Source: Burkholderiales bacterium (GTDB lineage Bacteria > Pseudomonadota > Gammaproteobacteria > Burkholderiales > Burkholderiaceae_C). From it: a stretch of 64,000 nt of DNA. Within the stretch, counting starts at the first letter, position 1; every line of letters starts with the position of its first letter. Positions 41,572-49,555 of this stretch are shown one piece after another. The stretch lies in contig JACRAZ010000068.1 in the NCBI GenBank assembly GCA_016213205.1, forward strand, positions 24,213 to 88,212, read 5' to 3'. Both the position numbers and the translations under genes were made by a program. A model generated the notes under the pieces. The model saw nothing but the letters and a program-made list of their open reading frames with translations, was not told the DNA's origin and made no database searches.

Positions 41572-42495
41572 ATGACGATCGCGCCGCGCCACCTCATGCT
41601 CAACCTGCTGCTGGGCCACGGCGGCGCGCCGCTCAGCGCGCGGCAGCTGTTGGCGGCCTGCGCCCTGTTCGGCATCAGCGACAACAGCGCGCGGGTGGCG
41701 CTGACGCGCCTGTCCGCCGCGCGCCTGGTGCAGGCGGCCGGGCGGGGCGCCTATGCGCTGGGCCCCAAGGCCCAGGGCCTGGCGGCCGATGTCGGGCGCT
41801 GGCGCGAGGCCGAAAGCCACCTGCGCGCCTGGCAGGGCCAATGGATCGCCGTGCACACCGGCGCGCTGGCCCGCGACGACCGGGCCGCGCTGCGCGAGCG
41901 CCAGCGCGCGCTGGACCTGCTGGGCCTGCGCGCGCTCGAGCGCGGCCTGTGGCTGCGGCCGGACAACCTGGCCGGCGGCGTGCAGGCCGTGCGGGCGCGC
42001 CTGCAGGCGCTGGGGCTGCCGGGCACGGCCCGCGTGTTCTGCGCCGAGGGCTTCGACCCCGCCACCGAGCAGCAGGCCCGGGCGCTGTGGGACCTGGCGG
42101 CGCTGTCGCGCGGCTACCGGGCCACCCGGCTGCGGCTCGAGCGCTGGCTGGACCGGGCCCACACGCTCGACGCCGACCGGGCCGCCCGCGAAGCCTTTGC
42201 GCTGGGCCACCAGGCCATCCGGCAACTGGTGTTCGACCCCTGGCTGCCGGCGCCGCTGGTGGATGTGGACACCCGCCGCGCCTTCGTGCACCTGGTGCAG
42301 CGCTTCGACGATGCCGGCCATGCCCTCTGGCGCGACTTCCTGGCGCGTGCTGCCGGCGACGCCCCCGAAACCCCTGCCGACACCGATGCCGCCGAGGGCC
42401 TGGCCCCCAGCGGTGCACCGAGGGCCCGAACCGGCAGCACGGCCTCGCCCGCGCGTCGCCGACGCGGCGCCACAGCCCTGGAGAGCTCACCATGA
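41572..42495 (+). CDS. PaaX-family transcriptional regulator
   Basis: A 307-residue PaaX-like repressor. The N-terminal winged helix is LLGHGGAPLSARQLLAACALFGISDNSARVALTRLSAARLV (residues 11-51), the diagnostic opening of PaaX. The middle region, QGQWIAVHTGAL and ERGLWLRPDNLAGG, and the C-terminal FDPWLPAPLVDVDTRRAFVHL are also characteristic. PaaX proteins sense acyl-CoA thioesters such as phenylacetyl-CoA. ATG at 41572 is chosen over TTG at 41563. It overlaps the next start (ATGA) and probably regulates it. Confidence 0.87.
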   Translation: MTIAPRHLMLNLLLGHGGAPLSARQLLAACALFGISDNSARVALTRLSAARLVQAAGRGAYALGPKAQGLAADVGRWREAESHLRAWQGQWIAVHTGALARDDRAALRERQRALDLLGLRALERGLWLRPDNLAGGVQAVRARLQALGLPGTARVFCAEGFDPATEQQARALWDLAALSRGYRATRLRLERWLDRAHTLDADRAAREAFALGHQAIRQLVFDPWLPAPLVDVDTRRAFVHLVQRFDDAGHALWRDFLARAAGDAPETPADTDAAEGLAPSGAPRARTGSTASPARRRRGATALESSP

Positions 42496-44171
42496 ACACC
42501 CGTGACACGCTGGCCGGCACCTGGCTGGCCGAAACGCACACCGTCGAGAACGTCTCGCGAGAACTCGCCGACTACAACGCCTACCTGCAGGATGCTGCGC
42601 TCCAGGACGCCGTGGCCCGCGAGGGCGCGGCCTGGGCGCACCAGGACCTGGTGGCCTTCGGCGAGCTCACCGGCTCGGCGGCCTACCTCGAGCACGGGGT
42701 GTTGGCCAACCGCCACGGCCCGGAGCTCGACACGCACGACCGTTTCGGCAACCGGGTCGACCTGGTGCGCTTCCACCCTTCGTATCACACGCTGATGCGC
42801 ACGGCCATCGAGCACGGCCTGCATGCCTCGCCCTGGACCGATCCGCGCCCGGGCGCCCACGTGGCGCGGGCCGCACGCACCTACCTGCACACGCAGGTGG
42901 AGGCCGGCCACGGCTGCCCGATCACGATGACCTTTGCCGCGGTGCCCGCGCTGCGCAGCACACCCGCGCTGGCGCGGCTATGGGAGCCGAAGATCACCGC
43001 CCGGGTGTACGACCCGCGCAACCTGCCTGACGGGCAGAAGGCCGGCCTCACCATCGGCATGGCCATGACCGAGAAGCAGGGCGGCTCCGACGTGCGTGCC
43101 AACACCACGCGCGCGCACCCGCTGGGCGCCGCGCAGGGGCCGGGCGCGGCCTACGAGCTGGTGGGCCACAAGTACTTCGTCTCGGCGCCGATGTGTGATG
43201 CCTTCCTGGTGCTGGCGCAGGCGCCGGGCGGCCTGTCGTGCTTCCTGCTGCCGCGCTGGCGGCCCGACGGGCGCAAGAACCCGATGCAGGTGCTGCGCCT
43301 GAAGCGCAAGATGGGCAACGTGTCCAACGCCTCCAGCGAGACCGAGCTGCGTGGCGCACTGGCCTGGATGGTGGGCGAGGAAGGGCGTGGCGTGCGCACC
43401 ATCATCGAGATGGTGGCGATGACCCGCTTCGACTGCATGATCGGCTCCTCCGCCGGCCAACGCGCGGCGGTGTCGCAGGCGCTGCACCACTGCGCGCACC
43501 GCTTCGCCTTCGGCCGCCGGCTCGACCAGCAGCCACTGATGCAAAACGTGCTGGCCGACCTGGTGCTGGAAAACGAAGGCGCGCTCGCGCTGACGATGCG
43601 CCTGGCCCGCGCCCTGGACCACCGCGACCAGGCCCACGAAGACGCGCTGGTGCGGCTGGCCACGCCGGTGGGCAAGTACTGGATCTGCAAGCGCACGCCG
43701 CAGCATGCCTACGAGGCGATGGAATGCATCGGCGGCAGCGGCGTGATGGAGGACAGCCCGATGCCGCGGCTGTTCCGCGAATCGCCGGTCAACGCCATCT
43801 GGGAGGGCAGCGGCAACGTGCAGTGCCTGGATGTGCTGCGCGCGATGCAGAAGTCGCCCGAGGTCGTCGAGGCCTTCTTCCACGAACTGGCCGCCGCGCG
43901 GGGTGCGCATCCGGCACTGGACCGGCAGGTGGCGGCTCTGCAGCACGCGCTCGCCGACCGCGACGACATCGAGCACCGCGCGCGCGACATCGTCGACCGC
44001 ATGGCGCTGGCGCTGCAGGCCGCGCTGCTGCTGCAGCACGCGCCGGCCGCGGTTGCCGAGCCCTTCTGCGCCACGCGCCTGGCGGGCGAGGGGGCGCACA
44101 ACTTCGGCACGCTGCCGCGCGGCACCGATTGCGGCACGATCATCGCGCGCGCCACGCCGCAGCTGGGCTGA
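42492..44171 (+). CDS. AidB-like acyl-CoA dehydrogenase family protein
   Basis: A 559-residue flavoprotein of the AidB/isovaleryl-CoA dehydrogenase-like branch. It has GMAMTEKQGGSDVRANTTRA, the FAD-binding region KRKMGNVSNASSE and the C-terminal ECIGGSGVMEDSPMPRLFRE followed by NAIWEGSGNVQCLDVLRAM, which are the AidB hallmarks. It is longer than ordinary acyl-CoA dehydrogenases. AidB binds DNA and protects against alkylation in E. coli; others act on acyl-CoA. ATGA overlap with the PaaX-like gene suggests control by that regulator, hence a metabolic rather than repair role. Confidence 0.9.
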   Translation: MNTRDTLAGTWLAETHTVENVSRELADYNAYLQDAALQDAVAREGAAWAHQDLVAFGELTGSAAYLEHGVLANRHGPELDTHDRFGNRVDLVRFHPSYHTLMRTAIEHGLHASPWTDPRPGAHVARAARTYLHTQVEAGHGCPITMTFAAVPALRSTPALARLWEPKITARVYDPRNLPDGQKAGLTIGMAMTEKQGGSDVRANTTRAHPLGAAQGPGAAYELVGHKYFVSAPMCDAFLVLAQAPGGLSCFLLPRWRPDGRKNPMQVLRLKRKMGNVSNASSETELRGALAWMVGEEGRGVRTIIEMVAMTRFDCMIGSSAGQRAAVSQALHHCAHRFAFGRRLDQQPLMQNVLADLVLENEGALALTMRLARALDHRDQAHEDALVRLATPVGKYWICKRTPQHAYEAMECIGGSGVMEDSPMPRLFRESPVNAIWEGSGNVQCLDVLRAMQKSPEVVEAFFHELAAARGAHPALDRQVAALQHALADRDDIEHRARDIVDRMALALQAALLLQHAPAAVAEPFCATRLAGEGAHNFGTLPRGTDCGTIIARATPQLG

Positions 44172-44220
44172 GGCAGCCCGCAGGGCACCCGCGCGAAGGG
44201 CCGGGCCCGGGCGAGGACCT

Positions 44221-45924
44221 TCAGCCCTCGGGCCGCACGAAGGGCGCCAGCAGCGCCTGCGGCAGCGCGCGCAGGCCGCGCGCCACGCAGGCGGCGTTCA
44301 GCCGCGCGCCGGCGTCGTTGGTGTGGGTGCGCGCGTCGGCGAACAAGGCCTCGACAGCGGCCGCGCCCAATGCGCGGTAGGCCTCGGTGACGATCAGCGT
44401 CAGGTCGATGAACAGCGCGCCCTCGCGCTGCGCCACGGCGCGACCCCAGGCGGCGATGTGCTCGAAGTCGCGCTCGCCCGCCCAGCGGTCCTTGTGCGGC
44501 ACCGGCGACAGCACCACCGGCACCGCGCCGGCATCCAGGCTGTCGCGCAGATAACGGGTCAGGTAAGCGCCAAAGCTGCGCACCGTCTCGCGGCTGCCGT
44601 CGGGCAGGGCCTCGTCGGCCAGCTCGGGGCCGATGCCGGGCAGCGCGCCGCGCTGCTTGCCGGCGGGGTCGCCCACGCGGGCGCCGTCGTTGTGGCCGAA
44701 CTGGATCAGCACCACGTCGCCGGGCTTGAGCTGCGCGCGCACGGCGTCCCAGCGGCCCTCGCGCAGGAAGCTGCGGCTGCTGCGGCCGGCCATCGCATGG
44801 TTGGCCAGCTGCAATTGCTGGGTGTCCAGCCGCTCGGTCAGGCGCTCGCCCCAGCCCCACTGGCCGTTCACCCCGCCGGTGCGCACGGTGGAATCCCCCA
44901 CCAGGAACAGCGTGGGCTGGTGCGGGTTCAGCACCGCGCGGCCCGGCGTCGCCGGCCCGGCCGGCGCTGCCGGCAGGAAGGCGGCGGGCGGCAGCAGCTG
45001 CTGGCGCTGCAGCTCGGCCAGCACCAGCCGGGCATTGAGCGCGGCGCCGGCCCAGTTGGTGTGCACCCGTTCCTCGGGCGTGGTGCGCGGGAACAGCATG
45101 TCCACCACGGTGGGGCCCAGCGCGTCGTAGCGCTCGGCGGCCAGCGCGTCCAGGTCGATCAGCGCCACGCCCTGCTCGCGCGCCACGCTGGCGGCCCAGC
45201 CGGCGTGGCTGTCGGTGCCGCGCAGCGTGCGGCCCTGTGCATCGCGGCGCTTGCGTGGCACGGGGGTGCACAGCACCGGCGTGGCGCCCAGCGCGCGGCA
45301 CTCGGCGATGTAGTCGCGCAGGTAGGCGCCGTAGCTGAGCACGGTTTCGCGCTGGCCGGTGAGGCGGTTGTCGATCACCTGCTGCTCGGGGCCGGTGCCG
45401 CGCAGCGTGCCGCGGGCGCGCTGGTCGTCGTTCACCGGGCTGCCGTCGTTGTGGCCGAACTGGATCAGCACCACGTCGCCGCGCCGGATGAAGCCGCAGG
45501 TGCGGGCCCAGTGGCCGCCGCTGCGGTAGGTGCGGCTGCTCAGGCCGCCGATGGCGCGGTTCACCACGTTGATGCGGCGGCTGTCGAGCAGGCGCGCGAG
45601 CACATGGCCCCAGCCCCACTGGCCCACCGGGCCCAGGCCCTGGCCGTCGTCACGGCCGTTGCGCACGGTGGAGTCGCCGATCAGCAGCAGCGAGGGCAGC
45701 GTGGCATCGGCTGGCTCCGGCAGCACCAGCGGCGGGGTGCGCGGGTCGGTGGTGGGTGGGGCTGGTGGGGTGGCCGATGGCGGGACCGATGGCGGTGCCG
45801 GGTCGGTATTGGCGCAGCCGCCCAGCCAGGGCAACGGGCCCAGCAGCGTGGCCAGGGTGGCCAGGCAGTCGCGGCGCCGGGTGGTGCCGGCGGCAAGGGG
45901 GTGCTTCGCAAGAGGGGGTGTCAT
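44221..45924 (-). CDS. tandem-domain SGNH rhamnogalacturonan acetylesterase (CE12-like), lipoprotein
   Basis: A 567-residue exported protein with a lipobox-like WLGGC near residue 37 and a Pro/Thr-rich linker. Two SGNH domains follow in tandem. The first has LLLIGDSTVRNG, IQFGHNDGSP and DMLFPRTTPEERVHTN; the second has LFLVGDSTVRTG, IQFGHNDGARVGD and ALFADARTHTNDAGA, each supplying Ser, Gly, Asn and Asp-x-x-His elements. Each half matches the CE12 rhamnogalacturonan acetylesterase pattern, which removes acetyl from galacturonic acid residues of RG-I. Domain duplication in one chain is uncommon. Convergent with the AidB-like gene. Confidence 0.85.
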   Translation of the reverse strand: MTPPLAKHPLAAGTTRRRDCLATLATLLGPLPWLGGCANTDPAPPSVPPSATPPAPPTTDPRTPPLVLPEPADATLPSLLLIGDSTVRNGRDDGQGLGPVGQWGWGHVLARLLDSRRINVVNRAIGGLSSRTYRSGGHWARTCGFIRRGDVVLIQFGHNDGSPVNDDQRARGTLRGTGPEQQVIDNRLTGQRETVLSYGAYLRDYIAECRALGATPVLCTPVPRKRRDAQGRTLRGTDSHAGWAASVAREQGVALIDLDALAAERYDALGPTVVDMLFPRTTPEERVHTNWAGAALNARLVLAELQRQQLLPPAAFLPAAPAGPATPGRAVLNPHQPTLFLVGDSTVRTGGVNGQWGWGERLTERLDTQQLQLANHAMAGRSSRSFLREGRWDAVRAQLKPGDVVLIQFGHNDGARVGDPAGKQRGALPGIGPELADEALPDGSRETVRSFGAYLTRYLRDSLDAGAVPVVLSPVPHKDRWAGERDFEHIAAWGRAVAQREGALFIDLTLIVTEAYRALGAAAVEALFADARTHTNDAGARLNAACVARGLRALPQALLAPFVRPEG

Positions 45925-46013
45925 CCTTCAAGGGCTCCTGGGCAATGTCTCGTGGGGCCGCGCGGCGCGGCTGCAGCCGGGGAAGCACGGGCTATCGGCG
46001 GCGCGAGGGCGTG

Positions 46014-46021
46014 GCTAGAGT
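46014..46021 (+). promoter_or_regulatory. candidate -10 box GCTAGAGT
   Basis: The octamer ends 10 bp before the ATG at 46032 and repeats the one at 40469-40476. It would give a very short leader. No clear -35 is seen. Confidence 0.25.
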
Positions 46022-46031
46022 CGCGGCCATC

Positions 46032-47447
46032 ATGGTGACGATCAAACCCACTTCGAACCCGCGCCGCTGCGCGCGCCTGGTGCAGGCCTTGGCGATGGGC
46101 CTGCTGGCGCTGGCCGCGGGTGCCAGCGTGGCGCAGATCGGCCAGCGCTTCCCGTCCGAACGGCGCGTGCTGCCAGACCCGGTGACCGGCGTGCCGCTGG
46201 TGTTCCTGACCACGCAGCCGCGCGGCGATTCGAAGATCTACCCCACCCACCCGCAGTGGACGGCCGATGGCCAGTGGCTGGTGTTCCGCTCCGACCGCGC
46301 CGGGCGCGAGGCGATCGCGGTGCACGAGGCCAGCGGCGAGATGGTGCAGGTGAGCGAGGGCGGCTACAGCGGCATGCTGAACCTGGACCCGCGCGCCAAC
46401 CGGCTGGTGTTCCTGCGCGAGCTGCCGGGTGCCGAAGCCGCGCCGCGCGGCAGCCCGCGTGCGATGCAGGCGGTGGAGGTGGACCTGGACCGGCTGTTCG
46501 CCGACAGCCGCACCGGCCGCCTGAAGCCCGATGCCGAGGCCCGCTACCAGCGCGTGATCGCGACGATTGCGCCCGAGTGGCAGGCCGAAGGCGACAGCGC
46601 GCTCGACGCCGATGGCCAGTGGCTGTACTTCCGCATCGGCCGCGACGCCGCCGCGCGCCACGCGCCGCCGGGGCTGAAGACCGAACCCACCTTCGGCCCG
46701 CGCAACATGGGCGCCGGCCCCACCGGCATTGCGCGCGTGCACCGGCGCAGCGGCGAACTGCAGCACGTGCTGAGCGTGGGCTTCCAGATCGGCCACATCC
46801 AGGCCAACCCCTGGCAGCCGGGCGAGCTGGTGTTCAGCTGGGAGACAGGCGGCAAATCGCCCCAGCGCACGTGGACGGTGCGCGGCGACGGCAGCGGCCT
46901 GCGCCCGCTGTACCCCGAGCTGCCGCACGAGTGGGTGACGCACGAGGCGGTGATCACGCGCGACGAGGCGGCCTTCGCGATCATGGGCCACCGGCCCATT
47001 CCGGCGGCTGCGGCCTCGGGCCCGGCCGGCACCGGCTGGGAAGGCGCCAACCCGGGCCAGGAAGCGGCCTGGGGGCCTAGCGGAACACGTGAGCGGCCCA
47101 CCGGCCTGGGCATCGTGAACCTGCGCACCCGCGAGATGCGCATCGAGGCGCAGACGCCCTCGGGCAGCGGCCTGTGGCATGTGCACGGCTCGCCCGACGG
47201 GCGCTGGGCGGTGGGCGACGACTTTTCGCGCCGGCTCTACCTGCTGGACCGGCGCAGCGGCCAGCTGCGGCTGCTGAGCACCGGCCACCGCGACACCGCG
47301 CGCGACCATCCGCACCCCACCTTCAGCGCCGATGGCAAGCGCATCCAGATCCAGAGCGCGATGCTGGCGCCCGATGGCCGGGCGATGAACATCGTGGTGA
47401 TCACCGTGCCCGAGGCCTGGCAGGCCGAGGCGGCCGCGCCGCGCTGA
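46032..47447 (+). CDS. oligogalacturonate-lyase-like beta-propeller (PL22-like), exported
   Basis: A 471-residue protein with a signal peptide (LVQALAMGLLALAAGASVAQ). The mature protein shows propeller blades (HPQWTADGQWLVFRSDRAG, DADGQWLYFRI, SPDGRWAVGDDFSR, TFSADGKRIQIQ) and the PL22-type stretch HIQANPWQPGELVFSWE and ELPHEWVTHEAVI. PL22 enzymes release unsaturated monomers from short oligogalacturonides using Mn2+ and a His; His residues suited to this role are present. Most PL22 enzymes are cytoplasmic, so the signal peptide is unusual. It stands on the + strand inside the pectin locus. Confidence 0.75.
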   Translation: MVTIKPTSNPRRCARLVQALAMGLLALAAGASVAQIGQRFPSERRVLPDPVTGVPLVFLTTQPRGDSKIYPTHPQWTADGQWLVFRSDRAGREAIAVHEASGEMVQVSEGGYSGMLNLDPRANRLVFLRELPGAEAAPRGSPRAMQAVEVDLDRLFADSRTGRLKPDAEARYQRVIATIAPEWQAEGDSALDADGQWLYFRIGRDAAARHAPPGLKTEPTFGPRNMGAGPTGIARVHRRSGELQHVLSVGFQIGHIQANPWQPGELVFSWETGGKSPQRTWTVRGDGSGLRPLYPELPHEWVTHEAVITRDEAAFAIMGHRPIPAAAASGPAGTGWEGANPGQEAAWGPSGTRERPTGLGIVNLRTREMRIEAQTPSGSGLWHVHGSPDGRWAVGDDFSRRLYLLDRRSGQLRLLSTGHRDTARDHPHPTFSADGKRIQIQSAMLAPDGRAMNIVVITVPEAWQAEAAAPR

Positions 47448-47503
47448 CCCGTTCATGCTGGCGCGTCCGCGCCGCGCTGAGGCGTTCATGCTGTCGCGGC
47501 CGC
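47438..47503. repeat. 33-bp tandem duplication over two convergent stop codons
   Basis: 47438-47470 and 47471-47503 are tandem copies sharing GCCGCGCTGA, GTTCATGCTG and CGCG; they differ at about four positions. The first contains the TGA of the lyase-like gene (47445-47447), the second the stop of the convergent esterase (47486-47488). It looks like a small local duplication that rebuilt the region between the two gene ends. Confidence 0.65.
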
Positions 47504-48346
47504 GCTGCGCAGCCGCTCCTCCAGCCAGCGCGCGGCCAGCGCGGGCCACTGGTCGTGCGTGCCGGTGAGCGAGCGCAACGCGAAGCCGTGCGGGGCCTGC
47601 GGGAAGATGTGCGCCTCCACGTCGATGCCGGTCTGCTGCGCGGCCTTCAGCAGGTTCAGCGCGTGGTCCACCGGCACCACCGCATCGTGCAGCGCATAGG
47701 CCAGGAACAGCGGCATCTTCGGCAGGCCCTGCGGTTCGTGGGCGATGCCGATCGGCCAGGCATCGTAGAAGGCCTGCTTCTCGGGCGGCGGGTAGTCGGG
47801 CTTGCCGGCCGGGGCCTTGTAGCGGCGGTGGTTGGCGTTCAGCGGTGCGTAGCCGATCAGCGCGCCGCACGCCATCAGCGCGTGCGGCTGGCAGGCCATC
47901 ACGCCGGCCAGGTGGCCGCCGGACGACAGGCCCACATGCAGCAGCGGCAGCGGGGACCTGCCGGCGAGGGCGTCAGCCTGGTGCAAGTGGTCCAGGCAGC
48001 GCAGGCCGTCCTGCAGCGCGATGTCGGCCGGCCACACGCCGCCGCGGCCATCGGCCTGCCCGGGCAGCCGATGCACGACGACGGATGCGTCCAACCCCAG
48101 CGTGTTGAGCCAGCGCGCGATCTCGAGGCCTTCCTTGTCGTGCACCAGCTGCAGGTAGCCGCCGCCGGCGTACACCAGCGCCCGGCCGCGCGCCGGGGCA
48201 GCGCAGCGGCAGGTGTGCAGCTCCAGGCGCTGCACCTGCGGGAACACGCGGTCGGGCCAATCGCCCACCAGCGTGTTGGGGGCGCCCTCGCTGAGCACGA
48301 TCAGCTCGTCGGGCGTGGCCTCGGGGGGCAGGGCAGGGGTGCTCAT
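47486..48346 (-). CDS. acetyl-esterase-like alpha/beta hydrolase
   Basis: A 286-residue alpha/beta hydrolase. LVYAGGGYLQLV replaces the usual HGGG oxyanion motif, GLSSGGHLAGVMA is the Ser nucleophile elbow, and YALHDAVVPVDHA and QAPHGFALR supply Asp and His. It resembles BD-FAE-like acetylesterases in pectin or xylan clusters. No signal peptide, so it would deacetylate oligosaccharides in the cytoplasm. Its start overlaps the stop of the jelly-roll gene by 4 bp. Confidence 0.82.
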   Translation of the reverse strand: MSTPALPPEATPDELIVLSEGAPNTLVGDWPDRVFPQVQRLELHTCRCAAPARGRALVYAGGGYLQLVHDKEGLEIARWLNTLGLDASVVVHRLPGQADGRGGVWPADIALQDGLRCLDHLHQADALAGRSPLPLLHVGLSSGGHLAGVMACQPHALMACGALIGYAPLNANHRRYKAPAGKPDYPPPEKQAFYDAWPIGIAHEPQGLPKMPLFLAYALHDAVVPVDHALNLLKAAQQTGIDVEAHIFPQAPHGFALRSLTGTHDQWPALAARWLEERLRSAAATA

Positions 48347-49122
48347 CGGGAGCCCGTGTTCGGCGTGGCGGTCGGCTCGGGGTGGCTACAGCCCAGCACC
48401 TCGAAATCGCGCAGCTGCAGCCGGCTGGCGGTGGTGCGCAGCGCGAACCAGCCGGACAGCAGCGCGGCCTGCGGTGGCTGTGCCAGCGTGAACAGCGTGT
48501 GGCCGTGGGCCGACCAGCGCAGGTGCAGTGGGTCGGCCGGCGTGGGCCGGCGCGAGACGATCTGCACCTGCACCGCCTGGCCCGCCACCAGGCGGGTGGT
48601 GGCGTTCATCGCACCGCGGCGGTCGGCGGGCTCGGCCGCGGGCGGGTCGGCGTAGCCGTCGAGCAGCGTGCGTGCGCCTTGGCCGTCGTAGTGGCGCAGC
48701 CGGGTGCTGGTGTTGCCGTTGGCGCCGAAGCCGGCGTAGTAAAGGCGCAGCGTGTCGTAGGACGCGAAGGCGCCGTCGCGCGGGCGGGGCGGGCTGCCGT
48801 CGGCCTCGGTGGCGTTCCAGAACATGTTCAGGTCGGACACGCGACCGGCCAGCGGCCCGGCGCTGGCCGGTGCGGGCAACGCGGTGGCAGTGAAGCGGAC
48901 GGCGTAGTCGCCGGACAACGGGCGCGTGAACCACAGCGTGAGGCCGGCGGGGGTTTGCAGGTCCAGCACGCCGCCGGTGGCCTGCACCTGGGTGCGCGGG
49001 TCCTGCGCCTCCAGCCGCCAGTGCTGCAGGCCGTGGCGAAAGTCGTCGGCCGCCAGGCGCTGCACTTGCGCGGGCGGCGCGCACCAGCTGTCGGCGGCGG
49101 GGGGCGGCAGCGCGGGCAGCAT
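48343..49122 (-). CDS. jelly-roll protein resembling DUF6250/YesU-type RG-I accessory protein
   Basis: A 259-residue protein of likely concanavalin-like beta-sandwich fold. It shows DDFRHGLQHWRLEAQ, GLTLWFTRPLSGDYAVRF, GRVSDLNMFWNATEADG and LRLYYAGFGANGNTSTRLRHYDG, a layout I recall from DUF6250 proteins next to polygalacturonases; the family name is from memory. No signal peptide is apparent with the ATG at 49122. Just upstream a 16-bp unit (GGTGGCCGTGGGGTC) is tandemly repeated at 49129-49160. Catalytic role unclear; carbohydrate binding or RG processing is likely from context. Confidence 0.65.
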   Translation of the reverse strand: MLPALPPPAADSWCAPPAQVQRLAADDFRHGLQHWRLEAQDPRTQVQATGGVLDLQTPAGLTLWFTRPLSGDYAVRFTATALPAPASAGPLAGRVSDLNMFWNATEADGSPPRPRDGAFASYDTLRLYYAGFGANGNTSTRLRHYDGQGARTLLDGYADPPAAEPADRRGAMNATTRLVAGQAVQVQIVSRRPTPADPLHLRWSAHGHTLFTLAQPPQAALLSGWFALRTTASRLQLRDFEVLGCSHPEPTATPNTGSR

Positions 49123-49173
49123 GCGTATGGTGGCCGTGGGGTCGGGTGGCCGTGGGGTCCGGTGCCCGGGCCC

Positions 49174-49527
49174 TCAGGCCAGGTGGAACAGCGGCGGCAG
49201 CGGCCACTGGCGCGGCTTGTTGTCGGGCTCCACCTCCATCAGCGGCGCCATGTGGTCCCACCAGCGGCGCATCACCGGCAGCTGCGACAGTTGCTCGACG
49301 GCCGGGCCCGACCGGCGCTTGAGCACCGCAAACAGCGCCAGCGTGTCCTCGTCCAGGAAGATCCAGTAGTCGAAGATGCCGGCCTCGCGCAGCGCCTGCG
49401 CGAGCTCGGGCCACAGCTCGTCATGACGGCGTTTGTACTCGGCCACCACGCCGGGCTTGAGCTGCATCTTGAAGGCCAGGGTCTGGATGCCCAGGGCGTT
49501 GGTGTCGGCGATGGTCGGTGTGTTCAT
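49174..49527 (-). CDS. rhaM: L-rhamnose mutarotase
   Basis: A 117-residue dimeric alpha/beta-barrel protein matching RhaM: FKMQLKPGVVAEYKRRHDELWPEL split over residues 19-42, GIFDYWIFLDEDTLALFAVL, and WWDHMAPLMEVEPDNKP. It interconverts alpha- and beta-L-rhamnose for catabolism. Its location between a GH28 gene and the jelly-roll gene is strong evidence that the locus targets rhamnose-containing RG-I. No rhaA, rhaB or rhaD lie in the window. Start ATG at 49527; it follows the GH28 gene by 28 bp. Confidence 0.93.
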   Translation of the reverse strand: MNTPTIADTNALGIQTLAFKMQLKPGVVAEYKRRHDELWPELAQALREAGIFDYWIFLDEDTLALFAVLKRRSGPAVEQLSQLPVMRRWWDHMAPLMEVEPDNKPRQWPLPPLFHLA

Positions 49528-49555
49528 GGTCGTCCTGTCCTACTGACGGGTGGAT

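Noticed and set aside
49129..49160. Tandem 16-bp repeat as a regulatory element
   Set aside because: Only two copies in a 51-bp gap between two closely linked genes; chance slippage is enough to explain it.
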